A stretch of 64,000 nucleotides of DNA from Tigriopus japonicus (Eukaryota; Arthropoda; Copepoda; Harpacticoida; Harpacticidae). The translations under genes were made by a program, and so were the position numbers. Of this stretch, positions 37,701-50,075 are shown piece by piece (position 1 is the stretch's first letter; each line of letters begins with the position of its first letter). The notes under the pieces are model-generated. The model did not search any database and was not told where the DNA came from. It was given only the letters and a program-made list of their open reading frames with translations. The stretch spans positions 2,825,262 to 2,889,261 of the forward strand of contig JAAGOF010000064.1 of the NCBI GenBank assembly GCA_010645155.1. The letters run 5' to 3'.

Positions 37701-40700
37701 ATGGAGGAGGAGCTGGTCACTCCAGGGAGAGCCATTACCATGGTCGGTTTACCAGGAACCAACTACAAAAAGGCCGAGCAAAGTAACTTGGCCAAACCTG
37801 GCGTTCTGCGCAACTCTGGAGGTACATAAATAAGCCGAGCTTGTTCATGAGGATTTGTTATATTTTTTCCTTTGATTATTTTTTATGATTTTATGTTATT
37901 TTGTTTATTATGACTTGGTTTTAGGCGGGACTTTGGATATTCGAGAAAATCAACAACAATCACAATATAGTTCTCAATATAATGGTTCTTCTGAAAGTGG
38001 ACATGCCATGAATGGGGTAATTAAAATTTGGGTGTATCTTCCTTGGTGCTCCTTTTTTATGGTGACTAAGTTCCTGCCGTTGTGTTATGAATTATTGCTC
38101 ATTTCTACATTCTCTGCAATGGATTTCCCTGATAAATAACTCCCTTTTATGACTTTCTTCTAACACAAATCTTCCCTTTTTCCCTCTTTTCTCTCTTCTT
38201 CATTGCTGCCTCTTCCAGTTTGGATTAATGGAACTCTCCATGAAGTAAGATTTGAGCACCCAGGCTTATTTCCTTTCTGGGCTTCCGCCAAAAAATCCTC
38301 AACTCATAAATTTCTCTCCTCCTCATTTAGGCCAAGTACCCTACTGAAATCCAGTTGTCTGGACCACAACGTGCTTTGGTTTCTACAATCAGTCATGGAC
38401 AAGAATCTATCAACAGGGCAGAGGGTTTCTTGAACCAGAAGGCGGTTCTGCCTTCCTTAGGCAATGATCCGGCCTCGTTCCGATGGAAAGAGACCCAAAA
38501 GACTACAAACAAGCAGACCATTCACTCCCAAGTCTCTGCTATGAATGCTGCCACTGCACAAATGGTTACTTTGACCGGTCAGGGCGACGAAACCGACCAC
38601 AATGCAGTTGGCGCGGCGGTTAACATGATTTCAAACAACCTCCCTGAAATGGCCAAGGGTGTCCAAATGTTGGCTGCTCTCATGGATGACGAAGGAGCCA
38701 ACGGAGATGATCTGATGGGAGCTGCTCGTAACCTATGTACAGCCTTCACGGATCTTCTGGCTGCCACTGAGCCTCAATCTCGAGAGCCAAGGCAACACAT
38801 GCTGACCGCGGCCAGTCAAGTTGGATCAGCTTCTCACCGCGTTTTGTACACTATTGGAGAGGAAGAAGTCGCGGACAAAGAGCGACAAGATGTTCTTTTA
38901 GGCTTGGCCAAGGCTGTTGCCAATACCACTGCTGCCTTGGTCCTAAAAGCCAAGAATGTAGCCTCAAAATGTCCCAATCAAACCACTCAGAACAGGGTGA
39001 GTAGTAAATGTTGAGTTAATAGAACATTGCAATACAGGGTGAACTGTATCGACTTTGATCCTGCCCTTTTAGGTCATTGGCGCCGCTACTCAATGTGCAC
39101 TTGGAACAAGTCAACTAGTGGCTTGCGCCAAGGTTGTGGCTCCTACGATATCTGATCCAATGTGCCAAGAACAACTCGTTGAAGCTGCCAAAGAAGTGGC
39201 CAAATCGATTCAAGGTTGTGTGAGCACTTGCAATGAAGTCAGTCACGATAACCAGTCTTTGAGAGAATTGGGCAAATCTGCCGAGGATGTGACTCGAGCC
39301 TTGAACGAGCTCTTGAACCACGTGAAGGACGGGCATTCTGACAAGATACCGGACATCATGGAGCAAATAATGTGTGCTTCTGGAGAGTTGATTGCCAGCT
39401 ACGACTCGAGCGAAATGGTGCGACAAGCCAGGATTTTGGCTCAATCCACCGCTGAGCTAATTCAAGCAATTCGAGGAGAAGCGGAGGCCCAATCGGACTC
39501 TGATTTACAGGTACTACTACACTCTTGGAATGACACTGCCAGACAAAGACAGGCAAAATGCATACCTTTTATCTTTAATTGGATTCAATGAAAAGAACAC
39601 TGTGTTCCATAATTGGTGCTCGTCGAGATATTCGTTCTGTTGAACCCATTACTTATGCAAAAATTTGCCGTCTCACCAGGAAAAATACGAGCGTTAGTTG
39701 AAGAACACAAAGAGATTGCTTACATGTTTCACGCTTCTGTCCAGTTGGCGAATAATGGAAATGCAAGACCGACTGGACATGACTTTCAAAAAGACCTTTG
39801 GAAACTAATCTTGCAGGCCGTTGGTGCTTCCAACCAGAATTATGACAACAACAGCAACTATATGTACAGCCACAACAACATCAGCCAGACCAGAGTCAAT
39901 GCTATCCCAAGTCGTTTCTCAAGCACTGAAAGCCTCCAATGGCAGTACGCACCTGAAACAACTACTTTCAGCACTAATTTCACTTCGGCCCTAAGTAGTT
40001 TTGAAACCGCTTCTCTTAATGACACTCATGTGCCCTTCCGAACATCTGACATCTCTGCCTTTGAGAGCAGACGTCAGATGAATCGACACTCGTTTTACGA
40101 GAATGTCGGATATTAATTCTCTAATTCTTAAAGTTACTCAATCACATCTAATCACAATAAACCATGGTTTATTTTGCACTTCATTGCTATATTCATCATA
40201 ATCTTGAACTTACTATCTATTTTTTCTCCTGTGTGCTGGGGAAACATCATGGACATACGGTACGACTGGTTGAACGCTTGTTGCTTGTGCTGTTGGCAAA
40301 AAGGAGGCAAACACCATAAATGCAATTAATTTTCACACAAAGGTCATCATTTTCAAAATTTCATTCATTTACTCACACATTCACCCACTCACTCACCTAA
40401 CCACTACCATACAAGCTACGAGTACAATTTTGTACATCTCAATGGATCACACACTTCTGAATGCTCAAAGTTGGTTTTTTCTCTCTTTCCTTCATCCATA
40501 ACCACCCATTCCCTCAAATCAGAAACGACTTTTGTCTGCGGCCAAGGATCTCGCAGATGCCACCTCGCAGATGGTTGAAGCCGCCAAATTATGCGCCTCC
40601 CGACCCAACGATAGGGAGAGTCAAGAAGCCTTGAAACGAGCCGCAGAACATCTCCGAACCACTACCCAGAATGCAGTGGGAACTACCATCAAACGAAAGA

Positions 40701-43700
40701 TGATCAAACGGCTAGAGAATGCGGCCAAACACTCTGCGGCCACTGCCACGCAATGCATTGCTGCCAGTCAAGGAGTGGGAGCACACAACACCAACTCCAT
40801 CTCCCAGGAAGAACTTATGGAGAGTTGCAAGGGTGTGGCTGATGTCATTCCCCGATTGGTTGAAGGCGTTAAAATGTCCATGCAAAATCCAGATAGCGCC
40901 ATGGCCCAATTGAACTTGATTAACAATGCGGAGCAATTCATGATGCCATCGTCAAGGTAAGTCCAATTCCTACAAGTGAGCCATAAGCGTTAAGTTCTTC
41001 TAATTAGGAGATTAGAATACCAATCGCTTTGTTTTGACTTTTGTTGTTAGATTGCTCATGTCCACAAGATCGACTCTCCCCACTGTGTCCAATCAAGCAG
41101 CACAATTGCAATTGTCCAATTCTTCCAAGCAAATGGATAACGCCCTAAGGGAATTAAGATCATGCATTGGCAAAGCTCACCAAGTGTGTGCTGCTTTAGA
41201 AATTGAGGCCTCAGCGGATCTGATTGATTCCCTTCAACAAGAAATTGAAGAGTTCAGAAGCTCTGCTGCTACTTTTAATTTGAAACCAATGCCAGGCGAG
41301 ACCTTGGAAGGTGCCACTTTGCTTCTAAACACCACCAGTAAATCTGTGAGTTCCACCGTGGCTCAACTTGTAACTGCAGCCTCTGAAGGCAATGAGGATA
41401 TTACTAACAGAGCTGCCAGGGACACAGCAAATGCCCTTAGGGACTACACGGCTGCTATTCGGGGTGTGGCTGCCAATAGCAAAGATCGAAACTACCAAAC
41501 CAGAATCTTGGACCAAGCACAATTGGTCATGGCTAAATCGGCTAGATTAGTTTTAGAGGCACAGCGGTCCATGCAGAATCCGGTAGATCCCAACTGCGAG
41601 CGCAAATTGTCGGATGCTGGACAAGAAGTTAACATGGCCTTGAGTGGAACCATGAGCTGTTTGCCCGGTCAACAAGAGGTGGAACAAACAATGTCTGAAA
41701 TCCAATCTTGGAGTCAACAATTGGAGAGCGAGTCCTTCCGATCAAGTGGGCGACCATATGGAGAGCTCCAAAATCAATTGACATTTGCGGCCGATAAACT
41801 CAGTGACGCCACATCTGACGTGGTCCACTCAGCCCCAAGACCAGAGGAACTCGCCCACACATCTAGGCACTTTGGCGAGGTCCTGGGAGAAATGATGGAG
41901 TACTCAATGGACATGGCTGGACAAACCAAGGTTTCTGAGCATCGATCCAACATGGTTACGACAATGAAAAGCGTGACCTCGTCCTCCTCAACATTGCTGT
42001 CCTCGGCCAAGACCGTGGCGGCTGACCCGTCTGCTCCAAGTGCCAAGGGTAACTTGGCTAATGCCGCCATAGCTGTAACGGAGAGTATCAATAATCTGAT
42101 CAATGTTTACACATCTGCCGCTCCTGGTCAAAAGGAATGCGACAATGCTATCAGGGCCATTCAATCATCCCGACACATTCTTGAGAATGCAAATCAGCCC
42201 ATTTCTGATGCCTCCTACTACGAATGTTTGGATATTGTTATGGAGAAATCTAAGGCTTTGGGTGATTGTATGACCGGTATAGCAAACCATGCCAAAAATT
42301 CAGAACACGAAGAGTTTGGCCAAGTGGTTCACGGTGTTTCAGATGCCATTTGCGGATTAGTAGAAGCTGCTTCTCAATCAGCTTACCTCGTGGGAGTGTC
42401 TGATCCCAACAGCGTAGGTGGAAGACGTGGCATTGTAGACCAGAATCAATTCATGCGGGCCTATCAAGCAATCAAAATTGCTTGTCAAAATTTGGTCAAT
42501 CCCTCCAGTGGGCAGCACCAAATCTTGTCCTCTGCAACAGTGATTGCCAAGCACACGAGTGCATTGTGCAACTCGTGTAGAATCGCCTCTTCCAAAACCG
42601 ATAACCCAGTGGCTAAACGACAATTCGTCCAATCTGCAAAGGACGTGGCTAATGCCACCGCATCTTTGGTGAAAGAGATCAAGAAACTGGACTCCAACTA
42701 TAATGACTCTAATAGACAATCTTGCTCTGCTGCCACAAGGCCTTTACTGGATGCTGTGGAGAAGTTGTGCCAATTTGCCAATTCTCCTGATTATGCTTCT
42801 GTTCCTGCAAGGATCTCCCGTGAGGGGCAAATGGCCCAAGAACCCATTTTGAACTCGGGTTCTTTCATCATTGAGGGCTCATGCGCCATGATCCAGTCGG
42901 CCAAATCCTTGGCAGTGAATCCACGTGACCCTCCTACATGGCAATCATTGGCCAACAGCAGCAAGTCTGTGTCCGACTCCATCAAGAATCTGGTGGCTTC
43001 AATCAGAGACAAGGCTCCTGGCCAACGCGAGTGCGACGAGGCCATTGAAAAATTGACTATTAATATCCGAGAGTTAGACCAAGCCTCGCTGGCTGCAATT
43101 AATCAAAACTTAGCTCCCAAAACAGACAAGGATATCAAGCAATTCACGGAACAAATGGAAAATGCTGCCACCCAAATTTCACAAAAACTTCCTGACGTTC
43201 AAATGTCGGCCAAGAGCGAAGCTGAGCGATTGGGACACATGGTCACTGCTATGGTCAGTTACTTTGATCCCTTAGTCGCTAATGCAATTGGATCAGCTTC
43301 AAACATGGTCAGCTCAAAGCAGCAAGTCCTCATTTTGGATCAGACCAAAACCGTTGCCGAGTGCGCCCAACAATTGCTTTATGCTGCCAAGGAGAGCGGT
43401 GGCAATCCCAAGGCTACCCACGTTCATGGAGACATAGATGAGTCCGCTGATGCCATGGGAACCTCTATTCAAGAACTCATAGGGTCCATTGAGAAACTGG
43501 CTCCAAACCTGGGGGTGGTCTCGAAGCTTGTGAGCTGCATTACTGAAGCCATCTTCACTGTGGATGACTATCGAAATGTGGATGTCTCAGTCACTGGTTC
43601 AGGGCGGGGACGTGGGGAGCAGAATTTCGTCAATCTGCAAAGCACCATGATGTCGTCGACCAAGGAGATTGCTCGCACTGCACAAGAAATCGTAATGAAG

Positions 43701-46700
43701 TCATCAAGTGATCCAGGCCAATTGGGAAATCTGGCCTCCCACATCTCTGTCTGTTACCAGGAACTGGCCAGAGACGCAAAAGGAACCAGTTCTGGAGCCT
43801 CAAACATGGAAGTTGGACAGAGGATTCGATCTGCTGTGCAAGAACTGGGTCAATCAACGATCGAGTTGGTGAAAGCCACAGGCAATTGTCAATTAACCCC
43901 TAATGATAGCTTCGCATTGCGAGACATTTCGGAAAATGCTCGCTCAGTTGGCGAAAAGGTAAGGAAAATGATTCTAACCCTTCTTTCTAACAAGTTCGAT
44001 GAAGCCTTGCTTGTCATTCTAGTGTTCTTACGTTTTGGCTGCTTTGAATGCTGCCAACACTGGCACTCATGCTTTGGAAAATGCCGCCAATACAGTATCA
44101 GGCATCATTGGAGATTTGGACACCACAATCATGTTTGCCACCGCTGGCACACTAAACGCGGACGATGGAGATGACGCTTTTGCTGGTGAGTTCACCAGAC
44201 TTTCATCTTTCGTGACTTTGTCTAACTTTTCGTTTGGAACCTGCAGATCATAGAGAAAACATTCTAAAGACCGCCAAGGCCCTCGTAGAGGATACCAAGA
44301 CCTTAGTTGCCGGAGCTGCTTCTTCTCAAGAACAATTGGCGGTGGCAGCTCAAAATGCAGTTACAACAATTGTCCAGTTGAGTGAGGTGGTCAAGGCTGG
44401 AGCCGCTAGTTTGGGATCCCCTAACCGTGAAGCACAAGTCATGCTGATCAATGCTGTGAAGGATGTAGCCTCGGCCTTGGGTGATCTCATGCAATCCACT
44501 AAGGCTGCATCAGGAAAGAGCATCCAAGATCCTGCTATGCATCAACTCAAAGATTCAGCAAAGGTAAGTTCAAGACATTCTCAACACGACGATAACACGA
44601 TTTTTGTTTACAAAGAGCGGTGAACGGGTTTCCCTCTTTTCTTGACTGACTTCTAGTATTTGTGTGTTTGATTTCCTCATTTTTTGAACCTCGATGCTCC
44701 CACATAATCACTCTCATCAGTTTCTCACAAGCTTCGTGTCATCTCTATCCATATTTTTTGATCTGACGCCTTAAGACCTGCTTTTCTACTTAATTAGGGC
44801 TGAGCTGATTAGGGTAGCAAAAACTTTTTTGACACAATGCAATCCGACATTTTTACCTTCATTACGTCTCACATTTTTGAGCGCCATTCCTCGTTGTGTC
44901 AGGGTTTAAATATCTGCCATGGAACGTTCACCGCTCTTTATCCTCTAGAAGGAAAAATGAACACATGTACTGCACACAAAATCAGCCTCAAGCAAAATCG
45001 TCTCAGGTGAACAATTAGAAAAAAAGCTTTACGAGTGCGAAAGAATTTGGAGAATGTTAGGAATTCTGCAATTTTCCGCCTGCTTGATGGCTTTTCTTTC
45101 CGTAATTTGTTTACACATCCTCCGAGTGTTCCAACGGCACTATCACGGTGGAAATTGGAACAGACATGGCCTTGTTCGATTGCAAAAGGGGAAGCAGATA
45201 TACAGTTTCTTCACATTTTCTTTCTTTACTTGAATGCAGTTAGCCAAATTCGAATTGAGCCCGAATTTGAGACCATTGCGACTTCAGAAGCGGGGATATC
45301 CGACAGATTCGGATTGGTTCCAATCGGATTATGAAGAAGAGCTCGTTAATATCGAGCTTCAAGATGAGCATTCACAAAGCTTTAACTCTTCTAACGTTAT
45401 TCAAGAGCATCAACATTACGTGTCGGATATGAACTTACTGAAATACGTGGAAGTCAACTAAGTTTCTTGGATTTGATGTGAAATAATCAGTATTCCTGTT
45501 TTCTAAATGTTTATGTAAAGGCAATAAGAATTTTCACGTGTGCAAGAAAGGTTGTTTCGTTCTGATACTTTCAACTTCTCCTAAATTCCAAGGTAACTTC
45601 AGTTGTTTTTTGAGAGACGAATGAAGTGTTGAGAACTAATATCCCTTGAAGATTTGCGTGGGAGTGTCCCGAGTTTATTAATCACACCTATATGTCCATG
45701 AAAGTTCAGCCGAAGCCAACATTGCTCAATATTGACATCATTTCAGATAATGGTCACAAATGTGACCTCACTTTTGAAGACCGTTAAGGCTGTGGAAGAT
45801 GAACATAGCCGAGGCACCCGTGCATTGGAGTCCAGCATCGAGGCCATTGCGCAAGAAATTCGAGCATTCGACTTACCTGAGCCTCCAAAGTCAAAAGCTG
45901 AGCCCGAGGATCTCATTCGAGCCACTCGACCCATCACTTTAGCCACCGGAAAGGCTGTTTCAGCCGGAAAGAGCTGTAAGCAAGAAGATATCATTGTTGC
46001 CGCCAACATGGGTCGCAAAGCTGTCTCCGACATGCTCACCACTTGCAAGGTAAAATTGAGACCTCACTTACAGGTACTGTTTTTCTGGTGAATCGAAAAA
46101 ATTACAATTTACTTTTTAACATTATTTAGGCTGCCGCTTTCCATTCCCAAAAGAGTCAAGCGCGTTCTCAAGCACTTCATTCGGGTCACGATGTGGCTGT
46201 CCAATACCGAGAGCTTCTCCAAATGGTGATGCACAATGTGAACAAGCCAGGATCAGCGGAGTCGCGAACCAATTTGGGCAACATTTCCCGAAAAATCGCA
46301 CAATGCGTTACCGAATTGGCTGCCGCTGCCGAGATGCTCAAAGATGACGATTGGGTCGATCCTTCCGATCCTACCTTTATTGCCGAGAACGAACTATTGG
46401 GCGCAGCCAAGTCCATTGAAAATGCGGCCAAGAAACTGGCTAGCCTGAAACCACGCCGTGAAATCAAGGGCAAGGTAAGTTGATCATTGTTTTCCTCTGC
46501 ATACTGTATCTATCCTGATGCACCCTTCTCTTGGTTGGAGAGCACCTCATGCACACTCAAAACCCAGATGCACAGCGCTTGACCTCGAGATATGTTTGAT
46601 ATTCTTGGTTGTGACCCCACGACAACCGGAATACAGACATATATCATGGTTGGCGCGCAAGTTCCACGCACCATCACACGAGTAATTAAGTTGTCATTGT

Positions 46701-48594
46701 TCACCTCACCACGATTGTACCTCCTACGAGCTCTTGTCTTCATCATTACGGCTATTTCTTCACAATGAAGCACATCTATCAGTGATCGATCTGTTGTTGC
46801 AGGAGGTGGATGCCAACATGAACTTTGACGAGCTTATCTTAGATGCCGCCAAATCGATCGCTTCAGCCACAGCCGCTCTTATCAAGGCCGCGTCCGAGGC
46901 ACAAAAAGAATTAGTCCGGCAAGGCAAGGTTCAAAAGACCTCTCACCTCAACTCCGAAGACGGCCAATGGTCGGAGGGCCTTGTTTCAGCTGCCAGGTTG
47001 GTGGCCGCAGCCACTCATAACTTATGTGAGGCTGCCAATGCCTTAGTCAAAGGTCATTCTTCGGAAGAGAAGCTGATCGGCGCCGCTAAGCAAGTTGCCG
47101 GATCTACCGCTCAATTATTGTTGGCTTGCAAAGTGAAAGCCGATCCCGAATCGGCCAGTATGAGGAGACTCGAGGCTGCCTCCAATGCCGTTCGAAAGGC
47201 TACAGACAACCTTGTGAAGGCTGCTCAACAAGCCTTGGAGCAAGAGGAAGAAAATGCTGATATCGACTTGAATAAGAGCGCCGTGAATACTGTTGTTGAG
47301 GTAAGTGTCTGATTCCCTGCTATCCAGTCATTACTACACGATATTGCATGGAGTACTCTTACTGTTTTAGGAAATCAATGCTCGCAGTGAAGTTCTAAGA
47401 ATGGAACGGGAATTGGAACAAGCCCGAGGTCGCTTGGAAAAGTTACATCAAAGGCGATATCAGACCGATTCCGAAACGGAACACTCAGGGTAAATAAAAC
47501 TAAAAACATTCTTACCTTTCCTTGAGGCATGAATGCAAGTTTATCGTAAAGAATGTATGGTACTACATCCCTTTTTTATTACTTTTTACTTTTCTCCATC
47601 TTTGTTCTTATGAAGTAATGTAGTTAGATTTTCATAGCTCTTCACCGTCCTCAGTAAAACGGCGGGTTAGATTCAAGGATGAACCAGATCAGCCTCGGGC
47701 TAAAACGCTCGAATGCGATTGCTTAGAAACTCAAAATCGGCGTTACCATGTCATTTTTCGCATGAACTGCCCATCGCCACGATGCATTAGGCGGTAATTC
47801 TACTTATGTATGAGATTTTTATCCACTATGGCACCTGTTTTAGCACGGCGAAATCCAAAGAACCGGTTCGTCTCAACCTCAGCACGATGACGTTGCACAA
47901 TACTAGACCATAATCTGTTCAGCGAGCACAACAAACAAATCAACCCAACACCTCCAAACAAAAAGTGGCTGCATTTGTTAAACACAATTTAGCTTTTCAA
48001 AGGCTTGTTACGTTCTCTCTTAATGTATTTTAGAGCTGTTTCTTTTGTTTGTCCATTATGCCATCATGTGTCTTGATCGCCTCTTTCAGATTTCGCTTGG
48101 CGGTCCGCTGAGTGTCTTTCTACCTACTCTCTGTCCTGTGTCTCTTCTCTCTGTTCTCATCGACAAACACGCTTCTAATATCGACAATACTGTAAACGTC
48201 TTGAATGTAGTCACTTTGGCTCTTGGGGGTCTGATTGTGTTTTCCTATTCGCAGATATGAGTCCTCCAGCTACGACTTAACCCCATCCCAAGGTCGGAAA
48301 CTCTTCACCACTCCTCATGACAAAAGCCAGTATCATCAAAAGACCCTGTTTGCGTATTCGGATCGATCGGGCGACGAGAGTGCCTTTGATTCGGGCCCAA
48401 GCTTCAACGAATCCCTCCAACGATTCCGCACGGGTGCGGCCGCCACTGCCGATGGTTCTGGCTCGAATTCCTCCACCTACAAATACAGCTCCTCTAGTCG
48501 GCAAACTTCCAAAAGCTCGAATGTGACTCGATCGGTTGAGGAGCAACAGACCGTCATTACTCGGAATTCGCAAAAGTCCTATCATATCGAATGA
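31742..48594 (+). CDS. rhea: Talin, 18 coding exons (2,688 aa)
   Basis: Talin links integrin beta tails to actin and activates integrins (family knowledge). ATG at 31750. Exons: 31742-31845, 31913-32077, 33370-33688, 33758-34025, 35288-35456, 37395-37821, 37925-38016, 38331-38996, 39073-39510, 40523-40956, 41051-43958, 44023-44185, 44247-44563, 45747-46049, 46130-46474, 46803-47300, 47371-47489, 48255-48594. Phases close exactly. The FERM head (about 1-440) contains the F3 signature RRWAASPNVFTLDFGDY. A linker (about 440-511) rich in Gln/Ser follows. The rod (about 512-2,490) is a run of Ala-rich helical bundles with conserved blocks such as SDPNS, KHTSALCNSC, DLDTTIMFATAGTL and DPTFIAENELLGAAKSIE. 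A dimerisation-like helix is in exon 17 (MERELEQARGRLEK). Exon 18 adds a 113-aa Ser-rich tail absent from vertebrate talin, ending YHIE. Large introns hold alternative exons (separate entries). Confidence 0.97.
32078..33369 (+). other. Talin intron 2 (1.3 kb)
   Basis: No in-phase exon with a good acceptor was found. Purine-rich tracts are present near 33050-33120. Confidence 0.6.
34026..35287 (+). other. Talin intron 4 (1.3 kb) with CA repeat
   Basis: Purine-rich tracts occur near 34165-34220, and a CA microsatellite at 35128-35152. No coding exon was recognised. Confidence 0.6.
35128..35152. repeat. CA microsatellite
   Basis: Perfect CA dinucleotide run of about 12 units inside talin intron 4. 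Confidence 0.95.
35457..37394 (+). other. Talin intron 5 (1.9 kb)
   Basis: The longest talin intron. Open frames up to about 110 codons exist, but none joins in phase through a convincing acceptor. It separates head exons 5 and 6. Confidence 0.6.
39817..40116 (+). CDS. rhea: Talin alternative terminal exon A (short head-plus-early-rod isoform)
   Basis: Acceptor ...AACTAATCTTGCAG precedes 39817. Exon 9 ends in phase 0 at 39510, and this exon reads in phase 0 for 99 codons (start AVGASNQNYDNN, end SFYENVGY), then TAA at 40114-40116. An AATAAA lies at 40156-40161, about 40 nt on, with T-rich sequence after it. The predicted product is 880 aa of talin plus a 99-aa Asn/Ser/Thr-rich tail (979 aa): FERM head and the first rod bundles. 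It lacks the distal rod, C-terminal actin-binding site and dimerisation helix. The host intron is 1,012 bp, far longer than most neighbours. The tail matches nothing I recognise. Confidence 0.65.
   Translation, partial: AVGASNQNYDNNSNYMYSHNNISQTRVNAIPSRFSSTESLQWQYAPETTTFSTNFTSALSSFETASLNDTHVPFRTSDISAFESRRQMNRHSFYENVGY
40156..40161 (+). terminator. Intronic poly(A) signal of talin short isoform
   Basis: Canonical AATAAA 40 nt after the stop codon of alternative exon A, followed by T-rich and GT-rich sequence. Confidence 0.55.
45240..45461 (+). CDS. rhea: Talin alternative terminal exon B (isoform without distal rod)
   Basis: Acceptor ...TTCTTTACTTGAATGCAG precedes 45240. Exon 13 ends in phase 0 at 44563, and this exon reads 73 codons in that phase (LAKFELSPNLRPLRLQ at the start, LLKYVEVN at the end) to TAA at 45459-45461. 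The predicted protein is 2,154 aa of talin plus 73 aa, ending near the junction that in vertebrate talin precedes the second integrin-binding bundle. It would lose that site, the C-terminal actin-binding module and the dimerisation helix. Only a weak signal (AATAAG near 45522) follows. The tail is acidic with a basic start (RLQKRGYPTDSDW). It sits in a 1,183-bp intron. Confidence 0.55.
   Translation, partial: LAKFELSPNLRPLRLQKRGYPTDSDWFQSDYEEELVNIELQDEHSQSFNSSNVIQEHQHYVSDMNLLKYVEVN
46050..46073 (+). other. rhea: Possible 24-nt in-frame extension of talin exon 14
   Basis: The donor after 46049 (GTAAAA) is followed by a second donor after 46073 (GTACTG). The 24 nt between them are open and would insert VKLRPHLQ without changing frame. 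Homology favours the first donor. Confidence 0.3.
47638..47793 (+). CDS. rhea: Talin C-terminal cassette exon (52 codons)
   Basis: This 156-nt segment lies between exons 17 and 18. Acceptor ...AGATTTTCATAG precedes it and donor GTAATT follows. Exon 17 ends with two codon bases; the cassette stays open in that phase and leaves two bases that join exon 18 in the same phase, so it can be included or skipped. It encodes a basic, Cys-containing stretch beginning SSPSSVKRRVRFKDEPDQP. If its donor is not used, the frame ends at TAA 47795-47797, making it an alternative last exon. Either way, it would alter the talin tail right after the dimerisation helix. Confidence 0.6.
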
Positions 48595-50035
48595 GCGCGT
48601 TTCGGGGAGTCTCTTGGCCATGGATTGATTCTTTCAACTATGTTTGCTTGCTAATATCATCAACATTATTTTAACTATGACCATTACAACTATTATATTT
48701 TCTATGCATGTTGACCATTCTAACCCTTGTGTCCTCTTCCCTCCGTCCCAATCTCCGTGGTTTCCATCTTTGTTTTTCTCCTGGGATGAAGTGACCACCA
48801 CGTCTGATAACTGACCGCCCCGAGTCTTGTGTTCAATTAATCCCTGATTTGTCCTGACGGCTTTCAACATGCATCCACCCATTCAAGATCCTCCCCAAGT
48901 AAACTCTTGATGAAAATGACACGACCTTCATGTGACCGGATTTCATATCATTAACCTGTTAGTTCGACGAGAATCATCATCCACTCAATTCTACACCACA
49001 TCACTACCAAAATAGCGACCTTTGATATCATTACTATCATCTTGGAATTGTTGTCCTGTTATGATCCACACACCCGTCAATGTCTCCGGTCAAGTCCCAT
49101 CTAGATACCAGCCTGACCGGGACAGCTGTTGAAATTGGTATTTCATTGTTGCCTCTTGAAGAATGATTTAAATCTAAATCTCACACAAACCAGAAGGCAT
49201 TCATATCAAATTTCAATCTAGTTCGAGCTCTCTCTCAAAGCAGTACGTAAGGTGAACAGTGGTGATTTCACCACGCCTACATTTGCTTGCCTCTTTTTCT
49301 TCGTCGGCATTGATTTGCGGTAAAATACTTCTTGTACACTGACTGCTCTGTCCTCAGTTCCTTGATTTCCCTTGCAATTTTCTCTATTTTTCATCTCTCT
49401 TTCTCTGTCTCTATGAACACAGTAATCCTTTTGCGAAAAAAGAAATCGAGAATCGTATCATTTCAATAGGACCCAAAACATATCTTGAGACCCTTTGTTA
49501 GCCCCCCTCACAAGACATGAAAATTTACAACATTTCATGAAACATAATGAGTACCCTCCACATATCTAGGCTTCTTGGTTGGAACAAAAGTCTTGTTATT
49601 CGTCATTACGATTGTTATTAGATCTTCTATTTCTCTCCAAGATTATTTATGCTCAAAAATATCAACCACAATCACCCAAGTCCCAACGAGGTACACCCAT
49701 TTCGATCGAGAACATTCGAGAGAAGTGTGTACCAAGAGCAATGGAATAGGACATGATATCCAATGAACCCAAACCATCAATATCAAAACTCGTCTGAACG
49801 TCTTTGAAGGTCCGTGTGTCGTGTCGCATTCATTTTGAGTCACTTTCAGATTTCTTACCGTAAAACTCTTTTGTTCTAATCCCGTGTCGTCATTCCCCAA
49901 AGCTTGTAACTTCTCATTCGAACAGATTTTGATTTTTGTCTTAAAACAATGAAGGTGCTATTACAATTATTGTACTGTACAGTACTTCCCCACTATATTA
50001 CTAGTAATTATTTCGGAGATGCAAAATAAGCCAGA

Positions 50036-50041
50036 AATAAA
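50036..50041 (+). terminator. Candidate poly(A) signal of talin
   Basis: AATAAA about 1.44 kb after the talin stop codon. It is the clearest canonical hexamer I noticed in this 3' region. Confidence 0.4.
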
Positions 50042-50069
50042 GCTCTAATGAACAATTCATAAACGTCTC

Positions 50070-50075
50070 TTTATT
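50070..50075 (-). terminator. Candidate poly(A) signal of SLC38A10-like gene
   Basis: AATAAA on the minus strand about 490 nt after the transporter stop codon. Confidence 0.45.

Noticed and set aside
38219..38244. 26-nt microexon in talin between exons 7 and 8
   Set aside because: It has AG and GT borders, but including it shifts the frame. Exon 7 joins exon 8 directly in phase 0.
39613..39816. Open frame directly upstream of talin alternative exon A
   Set aside because: No acceptor joins it to exon 9 in phase. The CAG before 39680 leads to a stop within six codons.
47484..47496. Talin stop by read-through of exon 17 (HSGK then stop)
   Set aside because: It needs intron retention. The GTAAAT donor and two in-phase downstream exons make splicing more likely.
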